Shown piece after piece: positions 24,353 through 36,420 of a stretch of 64,000 nt of DNA. Positions within the stretch are counted from its first letter, which is position 1. The number at the start of each line of letters is the position of its first letter. The position numbers were made by a program, and so were the translations under genes. This stretch comes from Nematostella vectensis (taxonomy: Eukaryota; Cnidaria; Anthozoa; Actiniaria; Edwardsiidae). The stretch lies in the NCBI RefSeq assembly GCF_932526225.1, contig NC_064044.1, positions 2,981,001 to 3,045,000 on the forward strand. The letters run 5' to 3'. The notes below the pieces were generated by a model, which was given only the letters and a program-made list of their open reading frames with translations, was not told where the DNA came from and did no database searches.

Positions 24353-25332
24353 CCTTTCTGTTGGTGTTTGCTCTCCTAATAGACTGCTCTCAAAGCATTT
24401 AAAATCTCATAGCTCAATGCTTAAATTTTGTTATCGTTGCTATCTGCGCAATTATATCTCATGCTAAAACAAAGCGAGGGACTCCTTTGCTCACACCACA
24501 GGGATTCAACCCACAGAAAACTCGTCGCTTTGGTGTTAAAACACCCTAAACAAATGGGACGATCGAGTTTCCCAATCCTGGGGGATATTGTGAAATATAT
24601 ATAATGCTAGATTTAGAAATTTATGAATTTGTGAATAACATTTAAAGCTGTAGGTAGATAGATATTTATTTAGATGCCAAAATGGCATTTCTATCGAATC
24701 TCTTGACGAGAGGATGGAGACTAAATATTAAAACATACAAAGCACTGTGTTGTCATTTATATATCTAATGTAATCTAAAAAAAAGTCAGTGCAATCGGCG
24801 AATGGCAAATGACAGTTCCTCTACCGAGAGGTGTTATGGGTGGTAATTATTAGCAAGCATAGAGTGGTTTTCATTTGCGAAACAAAGTGTGATTTCTCAA
24901 AGGGTGATAATCAGTAAAACACAAAAGAGAACCATAGAATCAGATCGAAATTAAGTGTAATACGCTAAAGTGTAGTTCACGGGTTAATGAAAATCCCTCT
25001 AAAGGCTATAAATGAAGTCTGTGATGCTAGAGCCATGTCATTGTTGGCCTTAAATGGATTCTTGTAGATTGATCCATACTCCCATAAATTCGGTTGAAAT
25101 TCAATGAGACCTGTCGGTCACAGAACTGCCATTTGCTAAGCATCATTTGACGTTTGCAAACAATTTTATTGCAATAGGTCTATGTTGACCCTCTTGAACA
25201 CGTCTAATATATGCAAAACAGACCCGTAGACCTAGGGGGGAGGGGTGCTGGTTATGTTTTAAAATGTGTGCATATCTGGTGTAAATGCACCGCTAGGGAG
25301 AGTAGGGTTTGTTCAATGTTCAATCATTCGCC
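24353..25332. other. Intergenic region between FBXO10 and the fibrinogen-like gene
   Basis: AT-rich, no gene seen. A segment near 24785-24815 (GGCGAATGGCAAATGACAG) resembles, in reverse orientation, one near 27575-27605, suggesting an old transposon family. Confidence 0.5.
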
Positions 25333-25977
25333 TTATCTTAGGTAGATGGTGCTCTGTGGGTTGGGTACGTTTGGGGGAGGAGCGCCCCCATTTGATACGT
25401 CATTCGTCTTTCCACACGAGTCATGGACTGGAAAACACTCAGCAGTATTGCCCACAAAGTTATAAACATAACCCAGGTCCCATAGCCCAACTCCACAAGG
25501 GCTGTGTATTTGGAGGATTTTCGGCACCACGTCAGGGCATCTATCTTCCACGGTCTTGAGAACACTGCAAGTGATTTTTCCACTTGACCAGATCACCTGT
25601 ATCAGGAAGACAGGCGATCCAGTGCGCCAGGTTTGACTTCACCATGAACTCCCCCCAGATTCGCTTCCACAGCGCAAACTCCATAGCGGCAAAGGAAGTT
25701 TCATTCAGGGGGGTCACCGTGCTGACGACTGCGTTCGTCTGAATTGGCCAATTAGGAATAGGAGACATGGCATTAGTAGCTCGGATGAACTTGGCGAAGT
25801 TGGTGAACTTGTAGCTGTACACTTGGGCCCAGCCTCCACCGTCCATGGTCATGTCACAGTATACGCGCATGGCATTTGGCGGGTTTACGCTGAGCCAGTA
25901 GTTTCCCGAGGAAGCGTTTGGGTTCAGCATTTTCACTTGAAGACAGGACGCCATGGCTTGATTCTTAGAAGTTCCAG
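25333..25977 (-). pseudogene. Fibrinogen-C-terminal-like domain, terminal exon with a frameshift
   Basis: The - strand exon follows an acceptor (TCTATCTTATTACAG at 25978) and encodes a secreted fibrinogen-related/lectin-type domain: early SCLQVKMLNPNASSGNYW, then the family hallmark VYCDMTMDGGGWAQVYSY. The first reading frame breaks in an A5 run near 25583-25588. The remaining domain (KITCSVLKTVEDRC to PNPQSTIYLR, stop about 25335) continues one frame over. One extra A explains it. That may be a true inactivating mutation, a recent allele or an assembly error. Earlier exons (signal peptide) must lie above 25978 but were not identified. Such domains bind acetylated sugars in cnidarian innate recognition; this is inferred only. 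Confidence 0.7.
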
Positions 25978-26755
25978 CTGTAATAAGATAGAAAATAGCG
26001 AGATATTTTAACAAAAAATCCAGGAACTACCGTACATGTTTCTTCAATTTTAGAATTAGGTATTTCCCAGTATTGATATTATCTGCAAACATATGAAACA
26101 TTTTTTTGAAACCAGTGAAAATAAACAAATGCTCCCCTCCGAAATTCTAAAAAAAATTGAGCGGGCAGACGGGCGGGCGGCTTTTTATTTTGTTTCTTTA
26201 TGTCGGTGAGGACCTGTATTTGCAGTCTCCCCAAGAGATAGTAGAAGTTTTGGGCGTGATTCTGAGGTGAGATATTCAGTGTTAATGAAGAAACACAACT
26301 CGCAAGTCATATATTACCGAAACTAAAGTTTTTAGTTCTTCTGCAATGTTTTCCAAATCAGTAGCACAAGATTTTTCTTGTTTTATAGGCTTTTGGTTAA
26401 AAATAACAAATAACATACATTTTGAAGAGGCCCCAAATAAAGACGCGGGCGTGGACGGGAAACTTTACAAAAGTTTTTTTTTTACTTGGCCTAATTCCAA
26501 GAATGCCATATTGCGTCTTGAAATGGTCAAGGATTCCAAAGAAGAACTGGCCAACCTATGAACTCCCGGCCCTGGAATGAATAGTTCATAGAGGGGCTTT
26601 AAAAAAATCATGAATAAACAATGTGCGTAATCTGTAGACAGATGACCAGGAAAAGAATAATATACCAGAATGAAGTGTGCTTTGGGGTTTTAATCAGGTC
26701 TTAAGGCCTCGGACAAAATGCCGTTCTTGTCATGTGCCGTCTTGCAAATGCATAC
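25978..26755. other. Upstream/intron sequence of the fibrinogen-like gene
   Basis: No convincing exon found on either strand; AT-rich with a GGGCGGGCGG stretch near 26165. Confidence 0.4.
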
Positions 26756-27244
26756 AATGACTGAGCAAAGTCGATGTGTTGTGTTTATTTGCTTGCATTG
26801 GGCAGATGACTGAGCAAACTCGATGTTTTGTGTTTATTTGCTTGCATTGGGCAGATGACTGAGCAAAGTCGATGTGTTGTGTTTATTTGCTTGCATTGGG
26901 CAGATGACTGAGCAAAGTCGATGTTTTGTGTTTATTTGCTTGCATTGGGCAGATGACTGAGCAAAGTCGATGTTTTGTGTTTATTTGCTTGCATTGGGCA
27001 GATGACTGAGCAAAGTCGATGTTTTGTGTTTATTTGCTTGCATTGGGCAGATGACTGAGCAAAGTCGATGTTTTGTGTTTATTTGCTTGCATTGGGCAGA
27101 TGACTGAGCAAAGTCGATGTTTTGTGTTTATTTGCTTGCATTGGGCAGATGACTGAGCAAAGTCGATGTGTTGTGTTTATTTGCTTGCATTGGGCAGATG
27201 ACTGAGCAAAGTCGATGTTTTGTGTTTATTTGCTTGCATTGGCA
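26756..27244. repeat. 49-bp tandem repeat, 10 copies
   Basis: Unit GCAGATGACTGAGCAAAGTC then GATGTTTTGTGTTTATTTGC and TTGCATTGG; copies differ at one or two bases. Confidence 0.95.
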
Positions 27245-28030
27245 GTTGACACAGTTATTATTTGCACTTTCTTGGATATTAACAGTTTAAAAATCTAGAA
27301 AAAATGTACAAAAAACTGTCCGCTATCATGATTCTCTCCTAGATATTACTATAATAGAAATTTTGCAATTTGTAAAACATAAATCTATTTATTATACGTT
27401 GTCAGCGCAAATGACAAATGGCAATTGCCAAATGGCCAGTTACTATCCAAAATTACCAAGGGACTCCTCATATTTCACCTAAAGCAGGAAAATGTGAATA
27501 ACTCATGCGATTAGTTTACTTACTCATTACTCTTAGGGGTAAAAATACCTGCAAGCCGCGATTTGTCTTACAACTACCATTTGCCATTCGTCATTTGCAC
27601 CGATAACGTTCAATGAAATAGGTGTATATCCCACAAGTCAAAAGAGTCAGTGCAATATTTTTTCATATTTTTCTTTGTTTGTGATTTTCTTTCTTGACTT
27701 AAAAAAAGACAAACATAAATTGAGCCATGCGTTCCCATCTTATGTAATCAGTCTTCGTTAAAAAACTATGGCACACAATAAAATGAATAATACCAGCACC
27801 GTCTTATTAGTATTTTATGTATGCCATAATTGCATCTTGCCATTGAAAAAAGGATTATGAATTTTTCCAACCTTCGAACTTAATAATTCTTTAAAAAAAA
27901 GTCGGGAACCGAAAGAAAAAAGGAAAAAGAAAAGAAAAAAAAACGGGTGACCTAGTAAAAAAATGAAAAACATGGAGATATTTAAGGAGAATACCTTCGA
28001 TATGTCTACGAAAATCGGCGTAAATAGACG
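27245..28030. other. AT-rich spacer
   Basis: No gene recognised; holds poly-A stretches and degraded transposon-like words (CAAATGGCAATTGCCAAATG). Confidence 0.4.
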
Positions 28031-28628
28031 TCTTAGCCGGGGTGACCTTCAGTGGAAATCCAGCCTTAGCCGGGGTGACTTGCAGTGGAAATCCAGCCTT
28101 AGCCGGGGTGACTTGCAGTGGAAATCCAGTCTTGGCCGGGGTGACTTGCAGTGGAAATCCAGCCTTAGCCGGGGTGACTTGCAGTGGAAATCCAGTCTTA
28201 GCCGGGGTGACTTGTAGTGGAAATCCAGTCTTAGCCGGGGTGACTTGCAGTGGAAATCCAGTCTTAGCCGGGGTGACTTGTAGTGGAAATCCAGTCTTAG
28301 CCGGGGTGACTTGCAGTGGAAATCCAGCCTTAGCCGGGGTGACTTGCAGTGGAAATCCAGTCTTAGCCGGGGTGACTTGTAGTGGAAATCCAGTCTTAGC
28401 CGGGGTGACTTGTAGTGGAAATCCAGCCTTAGCCGGGGTGACCTGCAGTGGAAATCCAGCCTTAGCCGGGGTGACTTGCAGTGGAAATCCAGCCTTAGCC
28501 GGGGTGACTTGCAGTGGAAATCCAGCCTTAGCCGGGGTGACTTGCAGTGGAAATCCAGCCTTAGCCGGGGTGACCTACAGTGGAAATCCAGCCTTAGCCG
28601 GGGTGACCTACAGTGGAAATCCAGCCTT
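28031..28628. repeat. 33-bp tandem repeat, about 18 copies
   Basis: Unit AGCCGGGGTGACTTGCAGTG then GAAATCCAGYCTT. The period is a multiple of three, so a 209-codon frame stays open, but it looks fortuitous: no signal peptide or flanking coding sequence. Confidence 0.95.
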
Positions 28629-29214
28629 GTTCGTCTTGTTCAGCTCGCAGCTCTTGTTAACTCGGTCATAATTGATGCTCTTACATTTCTTCTCTTTATC
28701 GCACATGTCGATGCAAATTCCAAAAGTTTTCTGCCTGGAATGTTTTAAAACTAAGTCCAACCAGAGCAATGCCGTTACCAGGCGCTTGCTAGCGTTACCG
28801 GACTAAGCGCGCAGGGGTTCTTGGGTAGATTGACCCTTCCCTTGGCCCTTTGCGCCAGCGCTAAACCTTTCCATGACTTTTTGCGCTCACTAGTATATCT
28901 TTCACTTGTTTTTACTGACTTGAGACGCCTGGATACGAGGCAGAGAAAAAAGATAAATTAATTAGCCTCAGGAAGACAAGTCGAGTCTCCAAAATCCTAG
29001 TTGCCAAAGTTTAGCCCCAAAATCAACATTTCTAAGATTCGTCACCCTTTCAGACTTTAAAGTTTAAACTGAAAAAAAATATATATTTCTTATTTCTGTG
29101 ATATTATGCACCCGCGAAAAGGCCCCTTTAAGTATCCCTTATGTTCTTTTCGATCTCCGGGTCTCATGTCATTAGTCATTTGGTTAAAAGAAAATGCAGA
29201 AATTTAGAACGTTT

Positions 29215-29570
29215 TGAAGGCCTGTACAACTAAAAAGTTAAAGTTTAGTCTAGTGTTTCAAAGGCCAACAGGACCAGGCCTGTACCACTAAAAAGTTTAA
29301 GTTTAGTCTAGTGTATCAAAGGCCAACAGGACCAGGCATGTACCACTAAAAAGTTTTAGTTTAGTCTAGTGTTTCAAAGGCCAACAGGACCAGGCCTGTA
29401 CCACTAAAAAAAAATTAGTTTAGTCTAGTGTTTCAAAGGCCAAGAGGACCAGGCCTGTACCACTAAAAAGTTTTAGTTTAGTCTAGTGTTTCAAAGGCCA
29501 AGAGGACCAGGCCTGTACCACTAAAAAGTTTTAGTTTAGTCTAGTGTTTCAAAGGCCAACACGACCTAGA
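29215..29570. repeat. 58-bp tandem repeat, 6 copies
   Basis: Unit AGGCCTGTACCACTAAAAAG followed by TTTTAGTTTAGTCTAGTGTT and TCAAAGGCCAASAGGACC; copies diverge slightly. Confidence 0.9.
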
Positions 29571-30162
29571 CTGCAATTTGGCAAGCGACTCCTATTTATC
29601 TTCGGGTTGTGCCGGTAGGATAAACACCTCGATGACGTGTCCTGTACAGGTTCCAAAAAAAAAAAAAAAAAACGCACGATGCCACTAAACTTACTTACTA
29701 CTCACAAAAAAGGAGAAAGTCTTCAATCTTAGCCCGCACAAGGTGTGTCTAGCAGTGTTGCAGCAAAACCATTTAAGAGCCTGCGCCAGCCATCATGTGC
29801 TCATCCTAGCATACGATTCCATCGGCAGATTTCGGTAAGGTTATTTTAATATTGTCAATTAAATTTGGAAGATGAAGTACAAAAAATTAAGGGTTATTGT
29901 TTCGAGCTCATGTTTAATATAATTTGTCTTCCAATGTTGAAGTCTCAGGAGATTCTAACGGAATAAATATTTAGGCACAATCTCCGATTTCTTTTGGTGT
30001 TTTTTTGTTCCACCATTCTTGTTTCTGTTTTAGCATTGTATTCGTGAGGTCCCTGTTGGGTGAAAATGGCAAATATTATCCCAAGGTACGCATTGCGAAT
30101 AGTTAGATAGGCAGTCGATTTTAAATTTATTGTTGAATCCCGGAAAAAATAAACTCGAGACA

Positions 30163-33100
30163 ACCTCGAGCTATAAGACTACTGGTAGGACTACCTCGAG
30201 CTATAAGACTACTGGTAGGACTACCTCGAGCTATAAGACTACTGGTAGGACTACCTCGAGCTATAAGACTACTGGTAGGACTACCTCGAGCTATAAGACT
30301 ACTGGTAGGACTACCTCGAGCTATAAGACTACTGGTAGGACTACCACGAGCTATAAGACTACTGGTTGGACTACCTCGAGCTATAAGACTACTGGTAGGA
30401 CTACCTCGAGCTATAAGACCACTGGTTGGACTACCTCGAGCTATAAGACTACTGGTAGGACTACCTCGAGCTATAAGACTACTGGTAGGACTACCTCGTG
30501 CTATAAGACTACTGGTAGGACTACCTCGAGCTATAAGACTACTGGTAGGACTACCTCGAGCTATAAGACTACTGGTAGGACTACCTCGAGCTATAAGACT
30601 ACTGGTTGGACTACCTCGAGCTATAAGACTACTGGTAGGACTACCTCGAGCTATAAGACTACTGGTAGGACTACCTCGAGCTATAAGACTACTGGTAGGA
30701 CTACCTCGAGCTATAAGACTACTGGTAGGACTACCTCGAGCTATAAGACTACTGGTAGGACTACCTCGAGCTATAAGACTACTGGTAGGACTACCTCGAG
30801 CTATAAGACTACTGGTAGGACTACCACGAGCTATAAGACTTCTGGTAGGACTACCTCGAGCTATAAGACTACTGGTAGGACTACCTCGAGCTATAAGACT
30901 ACTGGTAGGACTACCTCGAGCTATAAGACTACTGGTAGGACTACCTCGAGCTATAAGACTACTGGTTGAACTACCTCGAGCTATAAGACTACTGGTAGGA
31001 CTACCTCGAGCTATAAGACTACTGGTTGAACTACCTCGAGCTATAAGACTACTGGTAGGACTACCTCGAGCTATAAGACTACTGGTAGGACTACCTCGAG
31101 CTATAAGACTACTGGTAGGACTACCTCGAGCTATAAGACTACTGGTAGGACTACCTCGAGCTATAAGACTACTGGTAGGACTACCTCGAGCTATAAGACT
31201 ACTGGTAGGACTACCTCGAGCTATAAGACTTCTGGTAGGACTACCTCGTGCTATAAGGCTACTGGTAGGACTACCTCGAGCTATAAGACTACTGGTTGGA
31301 CTACCTCGAGCTATAAGACTACTGGTAGGACTACCTCGAGCTATAAGACCACTGGTTGGACTACCTCGAGCTATAAGACTACTGGTAGGACTACCTCGAG
31401 CTATAAGACTACTGGTAGGACTACCTCGAGCTATAAGACTACTGGTAGGACTACCTCGAGCTATAAGACTACTGGTAGGACTACCTCGAGCTATAAGACT
31501 ACTGGTTGGACTACCTCGAGCTATAAGACTACTGGTAGGACTACCTCGAGCTATAAGACCACTGGTTGGACTACCTCGAGCTATAAGACTACTGGTAGGA
31601 CTACCTCGAGCTATAAGACTACTGGTAGGACTACCTCGAGCTATAAGACTACTGGTAGGACTACCTCGAGCTATAAGACTACTGGTAGGACTACCTCGAG
31701 CTATAAGACTACTGGTTGAACTACCTCGAGCTATAAGACTACTGGTAGGACTACCTCGAGCTATAAGACTACTGGTAGGACTACCTCGAGCTATAAGACT
31801 ACTGGTAGGACTACCTCGAGCTATAAGACTACTGGTAGGACTACCTCGAGCTATAAGACTACTGGTTGGACTACCTCGAGCTATAAGACTACTGGTAGGA
31901 CTACCTCGAGCTATAAGACTACTGGTAGGACTACCTCGAGCTATAAGACTTCTGGTAGGACTACCTCGAGCTATAAGACTACTGGTAGGACTACCACGAG
32001 CTATAAGACTTCTGGTAGGACTACCTCGAGCTATAAGACTACTGGTAGGACTACCTCGAGCTATAAGACTACTGGTAGGACCACCTCGAGCTATAAGACT
32101 ACTGGTAGGACTACCTCGAGCTATAAGACTACTGGTAGGACTACCTCGAGCTATAAGACTACTGGTTGAACTACCTCGAGCTATAAGACTACTGGTAGGA
32201 CTACCTCGAGCTATAAGACTACTGGTTGAACTACCTCGAGCTATAAGACTACTGGTAGGACTACCTCGAGCTATAAGACTACTGGTAGGACTACCTCGAG
32301 CTATAAGACTACTGGTAGGACTACCTCGAGCTATAAGACTACTGGTAGGACTACCTCGAGCTATAAGACTACTGGTAGGACTACCTCGAGCTATAAGACT
32401 ACTGGTAGGACTACCTCGAGCTATAAGACTTCTGGTAGGACTACCTCGTGCTATAAGGCTACTGGTAGGACTACCTCGAGCTATAAGACTACTGGTTGGA
32501 CTACCTCGAGCTATAAGACTACTGGTAGGACTACCTCGAGCTATAAGACCACTGGTTGGACTACCTCGAGCTATAAGACTACTGGTAGGACTACCTCGAG
32601 CTATAAGACTACTGGTAGGACTACCTCGAGCTATAAGACTACTGGTAGGACTACCTCGAGCTATAAGACTACTGGTAGGACTACCTCGAGCTATAAGACT
32701 ACTGGTTGGACTACCTCGAGCTATAAGACTACTGGTAGGACTACCTCGAGCTATAAGACCACTGGTTGGACTACCTCGAGCTATAAGACTACTGGTAGGA
32801 CTACCTCGAGCTATAAGACTACTGGTAGGACTACCTCGAGCTATAAGACTACTGGTAGGACTACCTCGAGCTATAAGACTACTGGTAGGACTACCTCGAG
32901 CTATAAGACTACTGGTTGAACTACCTCGAGCTATAAGACTACTGGTAGGACTACCTCGAGCTATAAGACTACTGGTTGGACTACCTCGAGCTATAAGACT
33001 ACTGGTAGGACTACCTCGAGCTATAAGACCACTGGTTGGACTACCTCGAGCTATAAGACTACTGGTAGGACTACCTCGAGCTATAAGACTACTGGTAGGA

Positions 33101-33901
33101 CTACCTCGAGCTATAAGACTACTGGTAGGACTACCTCGAGCTATAAGACTACTGGTAGGACTACCTCGAGCTATAAGACTACTGGTAGGACTACCTCGAG
33201 CTATAAGACTACTGGTTGGACTACCTCGAGCTATAAGACTACTGGTAGGACTACCTCGAGCTATAAGACCACTGGTTGGACTACCTCGAGCTATAAGACT
33301 ACTGGTAGGACTACCTCGAGCTATAAGACTACTGGTAGGACTACCTCGAGCTATAAGACTACTGGTAGGACTACCTCGAGCTATAAGACTACTGGTAGGA
33401 CTACCTCGAGCTATAAGACTACTGGTAGGACTACCTCGAGCTATAAGACTTCTGGTAGGACTACCTCGTGCTATAAGACTACTGGTAGGACTACCTTGTG
33501 CTATAAGACTTCTGGTAGGACTACCTCGAGCTATAAGACTTCTGGTAGGACTACCTCGTGCTATAAGACTACTGGTAGGACTACCTCGTGCTATAAGACT
33601 ACTGGTAGGACTACCTCGAGCTATAAGACTACTGGTAGGACTACCTCGAGCTATAAGACTACTGGTAGGACTACCTCGAGCTATAAGACTACTGGTTGAA
33701 CTACCTCGAGCTATAAGGCTACTGGTAGGACTACCTCGAGCTATAAGACTACTGGTAGGACTACCTCGAGCTATAAGGCTACTGGTAGGACTACCTCGAG
33801 CTATAAGACTGGTAGGACTACCTCGAGCTATAAGACTACTGGTAGGACTACCTCGAGCTATAAGACTTCTGGTAGGACTACCTCGAGCTATAAGACTACT
33901 G
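30163..33901. repeat. 30-bp minisatellite, about 125 copies, with higher-order duplication
   Basis: Unit ACCTCGAGCTATAAGACTAC then TGGTAGGACT; every consensus unit has a CTCGAG palindrome. Variants (GGTTGGA, GGTTGAA, TCTGG, CGTGC) recur with a 1,200-bp offset: 30961-31740 matches 32161-32940. The multiple-of-three period leaves long open frames interrupted by TGA variants, so no protein is called. Confidence 0.97.
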
Positions 33902-34337
33902 CTAAGATAAGACTAACTGTCCGATTCGCTACTGCGGCATAGCCTAGCAGCCGTCTGTAAACACCCTGCATACTGTTAACACCCGTGTATTTTAGGCATC
34001 CTTTTTATAAGGCGCGACGCCATTATGTCACTGTTATTGTTTGTTGTGGTATCAAACCGGTAACCCTGTGTGCAACCTAGCCTCCGATTCGCGTCCGCCA
34101 TCTTGTTCTCATGGTTACTGTGTACTGGGCCCTTGTTACTCCATTTACTAGCGAAGGTTTATCACTCTGCCTTGAACAACTGAATAACAAGGCATGTGGT
34201 CATACATTAATACATTCATTGTTTCGGCATATATCTATTATATATGACAGTTCGTTTGGTATTAATTTCAACCACGTGATTGCAATCTATTGTAATCTTT
34301 CAGGTCAGCAGTAAATGAGATCTGAACTGTGTAATAG
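33902..34337. other. Spacer between the 30-bp array and transposon
   Basis: No gene recognised. Confidence 0.4.
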
Positions 34338-34344
34338 AGCTAAC

Positions 34345-36238
34345 CAAGAGAGTATAAGATAAGAGAGGGACACTTTTTGGTATTCATAGATCCGACGAGC
34401 GCACGAATAACCAATCAGAAAGCAGCAAATAGAAGCCAGCGAAGTGCAACCCAAATGTCCCACAAAAGTCCCACAAATTGCACAACATGTCGGATGAGGT
34501 CTGTGAATCCTGCTCGGGTTTATCTATAATATACACGTTTATAGGGGTTTTCCTGCGACTTGGGAAATAAAAGACGGTCACCTAACATGATAGATATTGA
34601 TTTGTTGTCCAAGCTTGGTGAAAATCTTGTAGAGAAGCATAGAAATAGATAACTACAAGTTTGGTTGTTGAATGGAAACGACCCGAATCCAGCTCGAAAT
34701 ACAAAAACTTGGAATTGATAAGATAAAGCAGTGCTCTCTTCGGTAGGTACTTATGCGTTTATGTGCTTTCAAAGCTATTTTTGTCAACTTGCAGTGATTT
34801 AAGTGCGGGGAAAAGTAGAAGAGAATGCCGAATTCGCTGTTTACGCCTGACAAATGTCAAGACAAATGTCAAGATTTACAGCAATAATACAAGCGACAGT
34901 CTCATTCTTATATGTAATTGAAGTAACCTAGGATAATATCAAACACAAGTTTAATGGTAAGACTTACACTGTTCTTGTATATATGTGGTTTGTTTGCTTT
35001 TTGTTTTTCGTTTCTTCGCAGAAAATTTTACGTGTTTTTCTGCAGAGTCCCAACTCTACACTAAAGTGGCCTGTCAAAGAAAACAGGACTATCACTTTCT
35101 ACGCTGACCGGAAGATGCTTATTTTGCTTATCCAGATTCGCAGAAAAATATCTCAAACCAATCTTTTTGCCGTCGATTGCCGACTTTTTGTGGGACATTT
35201 GTGGGACCACATGGCTGTTATTGCATCATCTCTTTCCTGATTGGCTATTCGTGCGCGCGTGATTTAAATGTCGGATCTAGGAATTACCCGCGCGCCATGT
35301 CGATTCCGAATCTGGCTATTTATTTTGTCCTACTCCCCCGCGGGTTGCGTGTTGTTGTTTTGCCAACTCGGTAGGAATGAAAAGAGATCATGTGAAATAA
35401 CTCGGAAGAAGAAAACAAGTCTAACTTAAGTAAGCAAGATTGGCAAATATACTCACAGAAAGCTAAATCCTTGCATAGTTTGACTGTTTTGTTAGTCTGA
35501 GCGGCGAAGTCAAGTGAGGAGAAAGAAAAAACCGACGAGCGATAAAATGGCTGTGATACCGCGTTTGATTCAAATCCCGACTTCAGCTTGTATAATAACA
35601 ACATAATATAGCATATAATAATAACAACATCAAAGAAGTACAGTAATATCTCCCTCTTTATTTTCCACTTTTACAAAAGCTCAGATACTTCAGCTTGCTG
35701 GCTTTGATCATCACAAAAATGCATTCCCTCGCTACAAGGATAGTATTATGTATTATTTTTGGATTCCTTCTCAATTCACCGGAATATTCACAAAAAATCT
35801 ATATCATATCTAATGTCTAACTTACAGATTTCGTTTGACAATTAGGAAGATAATGAATGTTAAGAAACCACGAAGCAGCAAGTTAGAGCGAAAACGGTGT
35901 TTGAAGCACGAGGTTTTCCGCTCTTGATTTTGAATGAAGTCTCGTTTTCGAAATCTTGCAATCCTCGAAGTACTACATGCCCTTAATAAGCCGCAACTGC
36001 CCGTATCCTTGAATAACATTTTCGATGGTATTTGTGTAAATAGGGTGGGTTTTTTTCGGTTTCAAGTCACAAAACAGCGGCAAACAACAAGATGTAAATG
36101 CCACAGCGCGGGGGTAGGGTGAGTAAAAAATGCTCACACGCAGTGGTTGGGTGGTGGTTACTAAAAATAGCCAGATTCGGTATCGACATGGCGCGCAGGT
36201 AATACCAAAGTGTCCCTCTCTTATCTTATGCTCTCTTG
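34345..36238. mobile_element. 1.9-kb non-autonomous inverted-repeat transposon with 7-bp TSD
   Basis: Ends CAAGAGAGTATAAGATAAGA and, in reverse complement, CAAGAGAGCATAAGATAAGA, continuing GAGGGACACTTT. It is flanked by direct repeats AGCTAAC at 34338-34344 and 36239-36245. Inside are two further nested inverted repeats: 34384-34480 pairs with about 35180-35275, and about 35285-35335 pairs with 36160-36205. This gives a two-arm composite structure. No transposase frame. TIR sequence and 7-bp duplication do not let me name a superfamily. Confidence 0.85.
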
Positions 36239-36302
36239 AGCTAACATAGCCGTAGCAGGCCTCGAGAGATCGGGGGCACAATACATAAACATCAAGAAAA
36301 CA

Positions 36303-36420
36303 ATGGGGACACAGCCACGCTCCTACTGGTCATTTCCTTATAATTTTTTACAAATATGTGTTGCTACGGCCGAGCCAGGACTTTTAGAATCAGAAAACAC
36401 GGTTCAGATACACCACAGAA
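36303..36420 (+). CDS. Possible first coding exon of an unidentified gene
   Basis: ATG followed by 39 open codons (MGTQPRSYWSFPYNFLQIC...) and a strong donor gtaagt at 36421, phase 1. A weak hydrophobic segment could be a signal peptide. No partner exon was found, so this may be chance. Confidence 0.2.

Noticed and set aside
25985-26014. Signal-peptide-like start MLKYLAIFYLIT for the fibrinogen-like gene
   Set aside because: The stretch is a pyrimidine-rich tract ending in TTACAG, so it is better read as intron before an acceptor.
28042-28671. 209-codon frame over the 33-bp array
   Set aside because: Open only because the period is a multiple of three; no signal peptide, splice context or non-repeat coding flank.
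30130-30969. 279-codon Thr/Ser-rich frame over the 30-bp array
   Set aside because: Ended by a repeat variant that makes TGA; no coding flank.
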